The translations under genes and the position numbers were made by a program. A stretch of 64,000 bases of DNA from Burkholderia sp. WAC0059 (GTDB taxonomy: Bacteria > Pseudomonadota > Gammaproteobacteria > Burkholderiales > Burkholderiaceae): contig NZ_PNEO01000002.1 in the NCBI RefSeq assembly GCF_002870125.1, positions 186,001 to 250,000 on the forward strand. The letters run 5' to 3'. The notes under the pieces were generated by a model. It did no database searches, had not been told where the DNA came from, and saw nothing but the letters and a program-made list of their open reading frames with translations. Shown here piece after piece: positions 24,671 through 33,706 of the stretch. Positions within the stretch are counted from its first letter, which is position 1. Each line of letters starts with the position of its first letter.

Positions 24671-25807
24671 ATGAGTGGATTGAGAATCGGCATCACCATC
24701 GGCCTGCAGCACGAGCACGAGACGCTCTGGAACAACGGCATCAAGCAGAACGCCGTGTTTCTCGCCGAGGCGCTGCGCCATTGTCCGCAGGTGGCGAGCG
24801 CGGTGCTCGTCAACACGACGGCGGTCCCCGTCTCGGCCGCGCTGCCGTGGGACCGCTCGCGCTGGCCGACCGTCGCCTACGACGACGTCCGGGAGCAACT
24901 CGACGTGGTGATCGAATTGGGCGGCCAGCTCGACGCGGCGCGTACCGACGATCTGAAGCGGCGGGGCGGGCGTCTCGTCTCGTACTGCTGCGGCTTCGAA
25001 TATATCCACGCCGCCGAGGCCGTGCTGTTCGACAAGCCCATGTGGGGCGAGCACCTGTTCGTCAATCCGCGCTACGACGACATCTGGATCATTCCGCAGG
25101 TCGCGGGCAACAGCCGGTCGTTCTTCGAAGTGCTGCGCCGCATTCCGGGCCGCGTGGTGCCGTTCGTCTGGAGCCCCGTGTTCGTCGAGGAACGCAGCCG
25201 CGCGCTGCCGGCCGAAGGCGTCTACCGGCCGCACGAGGGGCCGTACCGGCTGACAGTGATGGAACCCAACATCGACATCGTGAAGTGCTGCCTGTACCCG
25301 GCGCTGATCGCCGAGCTGGCTTACCGCGAACGGCCCGACGACATCGCCCTGCTGCAGGTGACGAACGCGCTGCAGATTGCGCAGCGCAACGCCGACTTCA
25401 TCGCGCTGATGAATCAGCTCGACATCGTGCGGGCTCACAAGGCCGTGTTTCTCGGGCGCTACGAGACGCCGGCCTTTCTCTCGGAGCGCACCGACGTGGT
25501 CGTTTCGCACCAGATGGAGAACCCGCTCAACTACTTCTACCTCGAGGCCTGCTGGCAGGGCTATCCGCTCGTTCACAACGCGTCGCTGTGCCCGGACCTC
25601 GGCTATTACTACGAGGCGAACGACGCGCACGCGGGCGCGCGGCGCGTCGTCGAGGCCATCGACACGCAGGCGGGCGACGCCGAAGCCTGCGACCGTTATC
25701 GCCGCCGCCAGCGCGAGGCGATCGACCGCTATCTGCCCGGCAATGCCGGGGTCGTGTCCACCTACGGCGCGCTGCTCGACGAGCTGACGCGGCGGCCGAT
25801 CCGGTGA
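24671..25807 (+). CDS. DUF2827 family protein (paralogue 3)
   Basis: A 378-residue third paralogue, 23 nt after the second, with AAGGAAACGC before the ATG. It keeps LRIGITIGLQHEHETLWNNG, YDDIWIIPQ, VVPFVWSPVFVEE, HQMENPLNYFYLEACWQGYP and LVHNA. It is the most divergent at the central block, where EPNxxxVKTS becomes EPNIDIVKCC, so its donor or acceptor specificity may differ or its activity may be changed. It ends 10 nt before the convergent end of the CoA-ligase gene. Cytoplasmic. Confidence 0.8.
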   Translation: MSGLRIGITIGLQHEHETLWNNGIKQNAVFLAEALRHCPQVASAVLVNTTAVPVSAALPWDRSRWPTVAYDDVREQLDVVIELGGQLDAARTDDLKRRGGRLVSYCCGFEYIHAAEAVLFDKPMWGEHLFVNPRYDDIWIIPQVAGNSRSFFEVLRRIPGRVVPFVWSPVFVEERSRALPAEGVYRPHEGPYRLTVMEPNIDIVKCCLYPALIAELAYRERPDDIALLQVTNALQIAQRNADFIALMNQLDIVRAHKAVFLGRYETPAFLSERTDVVVSHQMENPLNYFYLEACWQGYPLVHNASLCPDLGYYYEANDAHAGARRVVEAIDTQAGDAEACDRYRRRQREAIDRYLPGNAGVVSTYGALLDELTRRPIR

Positions 25808-25816
25808 ACGCCGGCG

Positions 25817-27490
25817 CTATGCGACCGGGATTTCGCGCAGCAGGGCCCGCCTGAGCTTGCCGGTTTCCGTGCGCGGCAGGGCGTCGACGAACGCGATTTC
25901 GCGCGGATACTTGTAGGCCGCGACCGCCTGTTTGACGAAGTCCTGCAAGGCGGCGGCGAGCGCGTCGTCGCCGGCATGGCCGGGATTGAGCACGACCCAG
26001 GCCTTGACGATCTGTCCGCGCAACGCGTCGGGCACGCCGGCGACGCCGCATTCGGCGACGGCCGGATGCTGCATCAGCGCATCCTCGATCTCCGGCCCCG
26101 CGATGTTGTAGCCCGACGAGACGATCATGTCGTCGACGCGGCCGTGATAGAACACGTAGCCGTCGCCGTCGATCGATACCGCGTCGCCGGTCAGGTTCCA
26201 GCCCGCGCGCACGAACTGCGTCTGCCGCTCGTCGTCGAGGTAGCGGCAGCCGGTCGGGCCGCGCACCGCGAGCCGGCCGATCGCGCCCGGCGGCACGGGC
26301 CGCAGCGCGTCGTCGAACGCCGCCACGACGTAGCCCGGCACCGCGCGTCCGATCGCGCCGGCCCGCGTCTCGCCGGGCGCCGACGAAGCGAAGACGTGGA
26401 TCATCTCCGTGCCGCCGAGCCCGTCGATCATCTCGATGCCGGTCGCCGCGCGCCACAGGTCGCGCGTCGCCGCCGGCAGCGCCTCGCCGGCCGAAACGCT
26501 TTTCGCGAGGCTGGCAAGGTCGAAGTCGCGCGCGAGCGGCGCCATCTGCCGGTAGAACGTCGGCGCGGTGAACACGATCGTCGCGCGAAAGCGCTCGATC
26601 GTCTGCAGCAGCCGTGCCGGCGCGAGGCGCTCGATCAGCACGGCCGACGCGCCGACGCGCAGCGGAAAACAGAGCAGGCCGCCGAGTCCGAACGTGAACG
26701 CGAGCGGCGGCGTGCCGCAAAACACGTCGTGCGCGTCGGGCCGGAGCACGTGCGCCGAAAAGAGATCGCACATCGCGAGCACGTCGCGGTGGACCTGCAT
26801 GCAGCCCTTCGGCGCGCCCGTCGTGCCGCTCGTGAACGCGATCAGGCAGACGTCGTCGCTCGCCGTATCGCAGGCGGGAAAATCGGCGGGTTTCGCGGCC
26901 GACACGGCTTCGAGCGTGTCGGGCCCGGCGCCGCGAAAGCGCATCACGGTGCCGAGTTCCGGGCGGAAGCATGCGTCGCCGGGATCGAGGCAGCGGGCGA
27001 GCTCGCCGAAGTAGGCCGCATCGCAAAGCGCCGCACCGATGCGGGCCTTGGCGACGATCTGGCCGAGCTCCTTCGCGCGCAAGAGCGGCATGGTCGGCAC
27101 GACCACGAGACCGGCCTTCAGCGCGGCAAGCAGCGCGACGGCCATCTCCAGCGTATTGGGCCCGCGCAGCAGCAGACGATTGCCGGGCACGAGCCCCATC
27201 TCGTCGACGAGGACGTGGGCGCAGCGGTTCACGAGCGTGTGAAGCGCGTCGTAGGTCGTCGCGCGCGGTTGTCCGTCGACCTCGGACCAGATGGCCGGGC
27301 GCGCGCCGTGGCCGTTCTCGATGGCCCGATCGAGCAGTTCCGCCGCGCAATTGAGCCGCGCCTGCGTATCGAGCGGCGCCGGCGCCGGCAGCAGGACCGG
27401 CCATTGATCGCGCGGCGGCAGGCGATCGCGCGCGAACGTGTCGAGGTGAGCGGACGGCTGCACGGCGTTCGGGTTCATCGGCAGGCTCAT
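25817..27490 (-). CDS. 2-aminobenzoate/benzoate-type CoA ligase
   Basis: A 557-residue ANL-superfamily acyl-CoA ligase that adenylates an aromatic acid and passes it to CoA. The P-loop FTSGTTGAPKGCM, the adenine-site GLGGTEMIHVF and the C-terminal PRTETGKLRR with the catalytic Lys are present. Overall it follows benzoate-CoA ligases. Being last in an operon with a bifunctional monooxygenase/reductase, dehydrogenase, hydratase and SDR, its most likely substrate is 2-aminobenzoate (anthranilate), the start of the aerobic aminobenzoyl-CoA pathway; salicylate or benzoate is possible. Its ATG lies 9 nt after the RidA gene, with GAGGT upstream. Confidence 0.85.
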   Translation of the reverse strand: MSLPMNPNAVQPSAHLDTFARDRLPPRDQWPVLLPAPAPLDTQARLNCAAELLDRAIENGHGARPAIWSEVDGQPRATTYDALHTLVNRCAHVLVDEMGLVPGNRLLLRGPNTLEMAVALLAALKAGLVVVPTMPLLRAKELGQIVAKARIGAALCDAAYFGELARCLDPGDACFRPELGTVMRFRGAGPDTLEAVSAAKPADFPACDTASDDVCLIAFTSGTTGAPKGCMQVHRDVLAMCDLFSAHVLRPDAHDVFCGTPPLAFTFGLGGLLCFPLRVGASAVLIERLAPARLLQTIERFRATIVFTAPTFYRQMAPLARDFDLASLAKSVSAGEALPAATRDLWRAATGIEMIDGLGGTEMIHVFASSAPGETRAGAIGRAVPGYVVAAFDDALRPVPPGAIGRLAVRGPTGCRYLDDERQTQFVRAGWNLTGDAVSIDGDGYVFYHGRVDDMIVSSGYNIAGPEIEDALMQHPAVAECGVAGVPDALRGQIVKAWVVLNPGHAGDDALAAALQDFVKQAVAAYKYPREIAFVDALPRTETGKLRRALLREIPVA

Positions 27491-27499
27491 CGACAGACC

Positions 27500-27904
27500 T
27501 CAGCCGGCCTCGGCCGGAATCACGGCCGTCGCCTCGATTTCCACGCGGGCCTCGTCCTCGATCAGCGCGACGACCTGGACCGCGCTCATCGCGATGTCGT
27601 AATCGCCGATCAGCTCGCGAAACGCCGCGCCCACCGCCTGTCTCGCCGCCAGATACTCGCGCTTGTCGGTCACGTACCAGGTCATGCGCACGAGGTGCTC
27701 GGGCCGCCCGCCCGCCCTGGCGAGCACGGCGAGCACGTTGCGCAGCGCCTGCGCGGCCTGGCCCGCGAAATCGCGGCACGGAAAGCGGCCGTGTTCGTCC
27801 CAGCCGATTTGCCCGGCGATGAACACCTGCGTGCCGGCGGCGGCCACGCCGTTCGCATAGCCGCGCGGCCGCGTCCAGCCGTCGGGAAGCAGCGCCTTTT
27901 TCAT
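27500..27904 (-). CDS. RidA/YjgF-family enamine/imine deaminase
   Basis: A 134-residue protein of the YjgF/YER057c/UK114 family; it has the typical [20 protein letters not shown] start, the [18 protein letters not shown] helix and the final [10 protein letters not shown] segment. Family members hydrolyse reactive enamines and imines to ketones and ammonia, or serve as related hydrolases in ring catabolism. In this operon it could deaminate the enamine formed when 2-aminobenzoyl-CoA is reduced by the bifunctional enzyme. Which RidA subclass it belongs to, and whether the substrate-binding Arg is kept, was not resolved. The start overlaps the dehydrogenase stop by 4 nt, with AAGGAG upstream. 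Confidence 0.88.
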   Translation of the reverse strand: MKKALLPDGWTRPRGYANGVAAAGTQVFIAGQIGWDEHGRFPCRDFAGQAAQALRNVLAVLARAGGRPEHLVRMTWYVTDKREYLAARQAVGAAFRELIGDYDIAMSAVQVVALIEDEARVEIEATAVIPAEAG

Positions 27905-29112
27905 GGGGTCTTCTCCTTGCTCGCGGCATGGGCCTTGAGCAGATCCCGCCCGACGATCAACTGCTGCACCTCGGTCGCGCCTTCGTAAATGCGCAGCGCG
28001 CGGATCTCGCGATACAGCGTCTCGACCGTCGTGCCGCTCTTCACACCGAGCCCGCCCCAGAGCTGCACGGCCGCGTCGATGACCTGCTGCGCGCCTTCGC
28101 TCGCCTGCCATTTCGCCATGGCCGCTTCGCGCGTGACGCTCTCGCCCCGGTCGCGCAGCCATGCCGCGCGATAGACGAGCAGGGCGCTGCTGTCGATCGT
28201 CAACGCCATCTGCGCGAGCTTTGCCTGGGTTAACTGAAAATCGCCGAGCGTCTGGCCGAACATCGGGCGCGAGACGGCGCGTTCGAGTCCCTCGGCCAGG
28301 GCGCGCCGCGCGAAGCCGAGCGACGCCGCGGCCACCGAGGTGCGGAAGATGTCGAGCGTGCGCATGGCCAGCTTGAAGCCTTCGCCCGGCGCGCCGAGCA
28401 GGTTGTCTCGCGACACGCGCACGCCGTCGAAGCGAAGGCGCGCGAGCGGATGCGGCGCGATCACGTCGATGCGCTCCGCGACTTCGAGCCCTGCCGTCCC
28501 GGCATCGACGACGAACGCACTGATGCCGCGCGCGCCCGGCGCTTCGCCCGTCCGCGCGAACACGACGTAGAAGTCGGCGATGCCGCCGTTCGAGATCCAG
28601 GTCTTCTCGCCGTCGAGCCGCCAACCGTCGCCGTCTTGCCGCGCCGCCAGCGTCAGCGCGGCCACGTCCGAGCCCGCTTGCGGCTCCGAGAGCGCGAAGG
28701 CCGCGATGGCCGTGCCGTTCGCGACGTGCGGCAGATACCGGGCCTTCTGCGCAGGCGTTCCCGCGAGCGTGATCGCGCCGGAGCCCAGGCCCTGCATCGC
28801 CAGCGCGAAATCGGCGAGGCCCGAGTAGCGGGCGAGCGTCTCGCGCAGCAGGCAGACCGCCCGCGTGTCGATGGTCTCACCGTGCCCGCCGTATTCGCGG
28901 CCGCCGATGCCGTGGCGCAGCCAGCCCGCCGCGCCGAGCGACCGCGCGAGCTGCCGGCAGAGCGCATCGACGTTTGCGGGCGTGGGGTGCTCAGGCGCGG
29001 CGAGATGCGTGCGCGCCCAGGCGTCGATGCGGGCCGCGAGTGTCCGGTGCCGGTCTTCGAAAAACGGCCAGGCCAGCATGTCGTGCGGGTCGGGGCGGAG
29101 GTCGGCGCTCAA
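27901..29112 (-). CDS. Acyl-CoA dehydrogenase
   Basis: A 403-residue flavoprotein dehydrogenase. The [13 protein letters not shown] block, [20 protein letters not shown], and the C-terminal [17 protein letters not shown] with its expected glycine-rich ending identify the family; the catalytic Glu is not assigned here. It would introduce the alpha-beta double bond in a cyclic or ring-opened CoA thioester. The start is TTG at 29112, 6 nt after AAGGAG and 1 nt after the hydratase stop. It overlaps the RidA gene by 4 nt downstream. Confidence 0.93.
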   Translation of the reverse strand: MSADLRPDPHDMLAWPFFEDRHRTLAARIDAWARTHLAAPEHPTPANVDALCRQLARSLGAAGWLRHGIGGREYGGHGETIDTRAVCLLRETLARYSGLADFALAMQGLGSGAITLAGTPAQKARYLPHVANGTAIAAFALSEPQAGSDVAALTLAARQDGDGWRLDGEKTWISNGGIADFYVVFARTGEAPGARGISAFVVDAGTAGLEVAERIDVIAPHPLARLRFDGVRVSRDNLLGAPGEGFKLAMRTLDIFRTSVAAASLGFARRALAEGLERAVSRPMFGQTLGDFQLTQAKLAQMALTIDSSALLVYRAAWLRDRGESVTREAAMAKWQASEGAQQVIDAAVQLWGGLGVKSGTTVETLYREIRALRIYEGATEVQQLIVGRDLLKAHAASKEKTP

Positions 29113-29113
29113 G

Positions 29114-29968
29114 TCAGTCTCCTTCGAATGCCGGACGCGTCTTCGCGGCGAACGCGCGGTAGGCGCGCCCGAAGTCCTGCGTGCTCATGCAGAGCGCCTG
29201 GGCCTGCGCTTCGGCCTCGATGGCCTCGTCGAGGCTCATGTTCCATTCCTGATGCAGCATCCGCTTGGTCAGGCCGTGCGCGAAGGTCGGCCCGGCCGCC
29301 AGTTCGGCCGCCAGTTGCGCGGCCTCGGCGAAGAGCGCGTCCGGTTCGCAGAGGCGATTGTAGAAGCCCCAGGCATGGCCTTCCGCGCCGCTCGCGGTAC
29401 GGCCCGTCAACAGCAGCTCGGCGGCGCGGCCCTGGCCGACGATGCGAGGCAGGATCGCGCAGGCGCCCATGTCGCAACCGGCCAGGCCGACGCGCGCGAA
29501 CAGGAACGCGAGACGGCTGCGCGCGGTCGCGAACCGCAGATCGGCGGCCATCGCGAGAATCGCTCCGGCGCCGGCGCAGACGCCGTCCACCGCCGCGATC
29601 ACGGGCTGCGGGCAATGCCGGATCGCCTTCACGAGATCGCCCGTCATGCGCGTGAAGAGCAGGAGCTCGGGCATCGGCAGGCCGACGAGCGGCCCGATGA
29701 TCTCGTGCACGTCGCCGCCCGAACAGAAGTTGCCGCCCGCGCCTCGCAGCACGACGGCCTTCACGTCCGTGGCGTAGGCGAGCCGGCGGAAGAGATCGCG
29801 CAACTCCGCATACGACTCGAACGTGAGCGGATTCTTGCGTTCGGGCCGCGCGAGCGTGATCGTCGCGACGCGCGAGTCGACCGACCAGCCGAAGTGGCGA
29901 GCCTCGTAGCCGGCCAGTTCGAGACGGTTGCCGGCGAACAGCGCGTCGGGGGAGGAGGGTATCGTCAA
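29114..29968 (-). CDS. Enoyl-CoA hydratase/isomerase family protein
   Basis: A 284-residue crotonase-fold enzyme: [18 protein letters not shown] at the N-terminal half, oxyanion-hole [16 protein letters not shown], and [17 protein letters not shown]. The start codon is TTG at 29968, overlapping the MarR stop by 4 nt (TTGA) with GGAGAA upstream, hence translationally coupled. In this operon it would hydrate, isomerise or hydrolytically open a ring intermediate in beta-oxidation-like steps; which reaction it performs cannot be told from sequence alone. Confidence 0.9.
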   Translation of the reverse strand: MTIPSSPDALFAGNRLELAGYEARHFGWSVDSRVATITLARPERKNPLTFESYAELRDLFRRLAYATDVKAVVLRGAGGNFCSGGDVHEIIGPLVGLPMPELLLFTRMTGDLVKAIRHCPQPVIAAVDGVCAGAGAILAMAADLRFATARSRLAFLFARVGLAGCDMGACAILPRIVGQGRAAELLLTGRTASGAEGHAWGFYNRLCEPDALFAEAAQLAAELAAGPTFAHGLTKRMLHQEWNMSLDEAIEAEAQAQALCMSTQDFGRAYRAFAAKTRPAFEGD

Positions 29969-30582
29969 GGGCGTTCTCCGGTGTGGCGTTGGCGGATGGA
30001 AGGGGCGTCGGCTGCCGGGCGGTGCGACTCGTCCTCGAGCCGCTCGTGCAGATGCTGCTTGAGCCGGCCGAGCGGCTCGTGCAGGCGGGCCTTGTCGTCG
30101 GACGCGAGGCCGCCGAGCAGTTCGACCACCCAGCGCTCGTGTGCGGCCGCCATCCGCTCGAACAGCGCGCGGCCCGCGGGCGTCAGGCGCACGGTGATCG
30201 AGCGGCGGTCGTCGGGCGAGGCGTCGCGGCCGACGAGGCCCTCCTTTTCGAGCTGATCGGCGATGCCCGTCACGTTGCCGCCCGTCACCATCAGCCGGCG
30301 CGACAGCTCGGTCATTCGCAGTCCGTCGGGGTGACGCGCGAGCTGGGCCATCAGGTCGAAGCGCGGCAGCGTCGTGCCGAACTCCGCGCGCAGCCGTCTG
30401 CGCAATTCGGTCTGCACGAGCTGGGTCGTCGTCAAAAGACGCAGCCAGAGCCGCAATGCCGTGTGGCTGCCGGGGCCCGTGCACATCTCCATGTCCGGCA
30501 TCCGCTTCGCCGGTTTCGCGCCGACGCGGAGCGAAGTTTTCGCCGCGTCTTTCGTCTTTTTCGTGGAGACGGACGGGTTCAT
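29965..30582 (-). CDS. MarR-family transcriptional regulator
   Basis: A 205-residue regulator with an N-terminal Lys-rich extension of about 35 residues, then the MarR core: [20 protein letters not shown], the wHTH recognition region [20 protein letters not shown] and the wing [17 protein letters not shown]. MarR proteins of aromatic-catabolism operons usually repress their own operon and release DNA on binding a CoA thioester or acid. It is embedded inside the operon, overlapping both neighbours by 4 nt. A near-consensus promoter with AT-rich imperfect symmetry at 33740-33775 is the likely target. Confidence 0.92.
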   Translation of the reverse strand: MNPSVSTKKTKDAAKTSLRVGAKPAKRMPDMEMCTGPGSHTALRLWLRLLTTTQLVQTELRRRLRAEFGTTLPRFDLMAQLARHPDGLRMTELSRRLMVTGGNVTGIADQLEKEGLVGRDASPDDRRSITVRLTPAGRALFERMAAAHERWVVELLGGLASDDKARLHEPLGRLKQHLHERLEDESHRPAADAPSIRQRHTGERP

Positions 30583-31391
30583 ACTGTTTCCCCGCCCGAA
30601 ACGGAAACGGATTGCCCCGTGATCGCGGCCGACCCCGGCGCGCAGAGCCAGAGTACCGCGTCGGCGACTTCTTCGGGCCGGACGAAACGCTGCTGCGGAT
30701 TCTCGCGCATCAGCGCCGCGCGGGCCTCGGCTTCGCTGCGCCCGGTCTGGCTCACGATCTGGTCGAGCGAGGCCTGCAGCAGCTCGGTCTCGGTGTAGCC
30801 GGGGCAGACGGCGTTGATGGTCACGCCCCGGGTCGCGACTTCGCGCGCGAGCGCGCGCGTGAGGCCGATCACGCCGTGCTTGGCGGCGCAATAGGCGGCG
30901 ACGTAGGCATAGCCCGTCAGCCCGGCCGTGCTCGCGACGTTGACGATGCGGCCGTCGCCGCGTTCGAGCATGTCGGGCAGTACGGTGCGGGAGCAGAGGA
31001 ACGCGCCGGTCAGGTTGACGTCCAGCATCCGGCGCCAGAGCGCGAGATCGGTCTTCGCGAACGGCGCGGCCTGTGCCGCGCCCGCGCTGTTGACGAGCAG
31101 GCCGACCGGGCCGAGGCGCGCGGCGGCCTCGGCGAATGCGGCCTCGACGGCCGCCTCGTCGGCGACGTCGACGCTCACGCACGTCACTGCGTCGTCGCGA
31201 CCGAGTCCGGCGCGCCGGGCCTCGAGCCTGGCCGCATCGCGGCCCATCAGCGTGACGCGCGCGCCGGCGCGCAACAGCGCGGCCGCCGTCGCCGCGCCGA
31301 TGCCGCCGGCGCCGCCCGTCACGACCGCATGGCGGTCCGCGAGCGGCAGCCCCGGTGTCGAGGTCGCCGCCGCATTCGAATGCGCGTTCAT
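30579..31391 (-). CDS. SDR-family dehydrogenase (3-hydroxyacyl-CoA dehydrogenase type)
   Basis: A 270-residue classical SDR with [11 protein letters not shown] (nucleotide loop), [11 protein letters not shown], catalytic Ser in [10 protein letters not shown] and the YCAAK active site. It ends in VSVSGGETV like many FabG relatives. In this operon it likely oxidises the 3-hydroxyacyl-CoA formed by the hydratase. It starts at ATG 31391, sharing ATGA with the stop of the bifunctional enzyme, and its own stop overlaps the MarR start. Confidence 0.92.
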   Translation of the reverse strand: MNAHSNAAATSTPGLPLADRHAVVTGGAGGIGAATAAALLRAGARVTLMGRDAARLEARRAGLGRDDAVTCVSVDVADEAAVEAAFAEAAARLGPVGLLVNSAGAAQAAPFAKTDLALWRRMLDVNLTGAFLCSRTVLPDMLERGDGRIVNVASTAGLTGYAYVAAYCAAKHGVIGLTRALAREVATRGVTINAVCPGYTETELLQASLDQIVSQTGRSEAEARAALMRENPQQRFVRPEEVADAVLWLCAPGSAAITGQSVSVSGGETV

Positions 31392-33706
31392 GTGGTTTTT
31401 CCTCCGCGCGCCTGCTCGCGCTCCAGTTGCGCCTTGGCCGCCTGATATTGAGGCGGCCACGCGACGTCGAAATAGCCGATCTTCGCTGCCTCGGCGAGCG
31501 TCCACGCGGGATTCGCCAGATGCGGCCGGCCGATCGCGCAGAGGTCCGCGCGGCCGGCCGCGATGATGCCGTTCGCCTGGTCGGCCGTGGCGATCGCGCC
31601 GACGGCGATCGTCGCGATGCCGGCCTCGTTGCGGATGCGGTCGGCAAAGGGCGTCTGGTAGAGACGCCCGTAGGCGGGGCGCTCGTCCTTGCTGACCTGG
31701 CCCGACGAAACGTCGATCATGTCGGCGCCCGCGGCCTTGAACGCGCGCGCGATCGCCACGGCGTCGTCGGGCGTCGTGCCGCCGTCTACCCAGTCGTGCG
31801 CCGAGATGCGCACGGAAATCGGCCGCTCGTCGGGCCAGACTGCGCGAATCGCGGCGAACACGTCGAGCGGATAACGCAGACGGTTTTGCGGCGAGCCGCC
31901 GTACTCGTCGGCGCGCCGGTTCGTGAGCGGCGAGAGGAAGCCCGACAGCAGATAGCCGTGCGCGCAATGCAGTTCGAGCCAGTCGAAGCCGGCTTCGGCG
32001 GCCATGCGCGCGGCCCGCGCGAATTGCGCCTTGATCGCGGCCAGTTCGTCATGCGTCGCCTCGCGGGCCCACTGGCCGATACCGGGCAGATACTGCCGCG
32101 GCGAGGCGTCGACGAGCGGCCAGTTGCCGTCGGCGAGCGGCGCGTCGATGCCGTCCCGGGCGACGCGCGTCGAGCCCTTGGCGCCGGCATGGCCGAGCTG
32201 GATGCCGATCTTCGCGTCGGACTGCGCGTGCACGAATTCGACGATGCGTCGCCACGCGTCGAGATGCCCGGGCGCATACATGCCGGGGCAGCCCGGCGTG
32301 ATGCGTGCCCCGGCCGATACGGCGGTCATCTCGGTCATGACGAGCGCCGCGCCGCCGAGCGCGCGGGCGCCGAGGTGCATCAGGTGATAGTCGCCGGGTA
32401 TGCCGTCGGTCGCCGAATACTGCGCCATCGGCGACACCACCACGCGATTCTTCAGCGTGAGGCCGCGCACCGAAAACGGCGTGAACATCGGCGGCGCAGG
32501 TCGGGGGCCGGAGAACGCGCCTGCGCGGTCGGCGAACCAGGACTCGAACCCGGCCACGTAGCGCGCGTCGCGCATGCGCAGGTTTTCGTGCGAGAGACGC
32601 TGCGAGCGCGTCAGCAGCGAGTAGGCGAATTGCTCGGGCTCGAGCGACGCGTAGCGGTCCACGTGCTCGAACCACTCCGTCGAGTTGCGCGCCGCGTTCC
32701 GGAGGCGCTGCGTGTCGGTGCGGCGCCGCGTCGTGTAACGGGCCAGCGCCGCGCGCAGATCGCCGGCATGCGCATCGAGACTGTCCGCGAGTTCGACGGC
32801 GTCCTCCATCGCGAGCCGCGTGCCCGAGCCGATCGAGAAATGCGTGGTGCGGGCCGCGTCGCCCATCAGGACGACGGGCACGTCGGGCATCTCGGGCGCG
32901 TCGTCGCGTGCCTTCCAGTGAACCCATTGCCGGCAGGCGACGTTCGCGAAACGCTGCCACAAATCCGGGGCCTGCCGCCGCGTCAGGCCCGATTGCAGCG
33001 AATGGCCGCCCAGATGTCGGGCGAACAGTCGCTCGCAAAATGCGATGCCGTCCTCGCGGCTCATCGCGTCGAGACCGGCCGCGCGCCAGACGCGTTCGGG
33101 CGTCTCGACGATGAAGGTCGACGTCTGCGCATCGAAGCGATAGGCATGCGCCTGAAACCAGCCCCACGGCGTTTCCTCGAAGGCGAACGTGAACGCGTCG
33201 AACGACTGCGTGGTGCCGAGCCAGACGAAGCGGCAGTCGCGCTGCTCGACTTCGGGCTCGTAGGTGCCGGCGTATTGCCGGCGAATCGCGCTGTTCGCGC
33301 CGTCGCCCGCGACGACGAGGTCGGCATCGCATACGTCGTCGTCGCGGGCTTCGGCGCCGAATCGCAGCGTGACGCCGAGCGCCGCGCAGCGCGCCTGCAG
33401 GACGCTGAGCAGCCGCTGCCGGCCGATGCCGCAGAAGCCGTGCCCGGACGAACGAATCACCCTGCCGCGAAAACGGATTTCGATGTCGTCCCAGTGGTTG
33501 AACGCATCGCGGATCTGCGCGGCGCTTTCGGCGTCGACGGCCTGAAGGCGCTCCAGCGTCGAGTCGGAGAACACGACGCCCCAGCCGGATGCGTCGTCCG
33601 CGCGATGGCGCTCGACGACGACGACGTCCCAGTCCGGATGCCGGCGCTTGACGAGCAGACTGAAGTAGAGGCCGGCCGGTCCGCCCCCGATGCAGACGAT
33701 GCGCAT
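31388..33706 (-). CDS. Bifunctional 2-aminobenzoyl-CoA monooxygenase/reductase (salicylyl-CoA 5-hydroxylase type)
   Basis: A 772-residue fusion. Residues 1-390 form a class A flavin monooxygenase (MRIVCIGGGPAGLYFSLLVK with GGGPAG at 7-12, SGWGVVFSD, and MGDAARTTHFSIGSGTRLAM). From about 395 onward an old-yellow-enzyme barrel follows (FTPFSVRGLTLKNRVVVSPM, then IQLGHAGAKGS and SVRISAHDW). This architecture is known from the Azoarcus evansii aerobic anthranilate pathway, where one protein hydroxylates and then reduces the ring of 2-aminobenzoyl-CoA; close relatives are labelled salicylyl-CoA 5-hydroxylase. It is the first gene of a seven-gene operon with its own strong promoter. Confidence 0.93.
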   Translation of the reverse strand: MRIVCIGGGPAGLYFSLLVKRRHPDWDVVVVERHRADDASGWGVVFSDSTLERLQAVDAESAAQIRDAFNHWDDIEIRFRGRVIRSSGHGFCGIGRQRLLSVLQARCAALGVTLRFGAEARDDDVCDADLVVAGDGANSAIRRQYAGTYEPEVEQRDCRFVWLGTTQSFDAFTFAFEETPWGWFQAHAYRFDAQTSTFIVETPERVWRAAGLDAMSREDGIAFCERLFARHLGGHSLQSGLTRRQAPDLWQRFANVACRQWVHWKARDDAPEMPDVPVVLMGDAARTTHFSIGSGTRLAMEDAVELADSLDAHAGDLRAALARYTTRRRTDTQRLRNAARNSTEWFEHVDRYASLEPEQFAYSLLTRSQRLSHENLRMRDARYVAGFESWFADRAGAFSGPRPAPPMFTPFSVRGLTLKNRVVVSPMAQYSATDGIPGDYHLMHLGARALGGAALVMTEMTAVSAGARITPGCPGMYAPGHLDAWRRIVEFVHAQSDAKIGIQLGHAGAKGSTRVARDGIDAPLADGNWPLVDASPRQYLPGIGQWAREATHDELAAIKAQFARAARMAAEAGFDWLELHCAHGYLLSGFLSPLTNRRADEYGGSPQNRLRYPLDVFAAIRAVWPDERPISVRISAHDWVDGGTTPDDAVAIARAFKAAGADMIDVSSGQVSKDERPAYGRLYQTPFADRIRNEAGIATIAVGAIATADQANGIIAAGRADLCAIGRPHLANPAWTLAEAAKIGYFDVAWPPQYQAAKAQLEREQARGGKTT

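Noticed and set aside
22125-24671. 848-codon minus-strand frame opposite the DUF2827 genes
   Set aside because: Antisense shadow; the plus-strand frames are homologous to each other, which settles the coding strand.
32534-32554. T-loop-like sequence (GGACTCGAACCCGG) suggesting a tRNA
   Set aside because: It lies inside the bifunctional monooxygenase/reductase gene and no acceptor or anticodon arms surround it.
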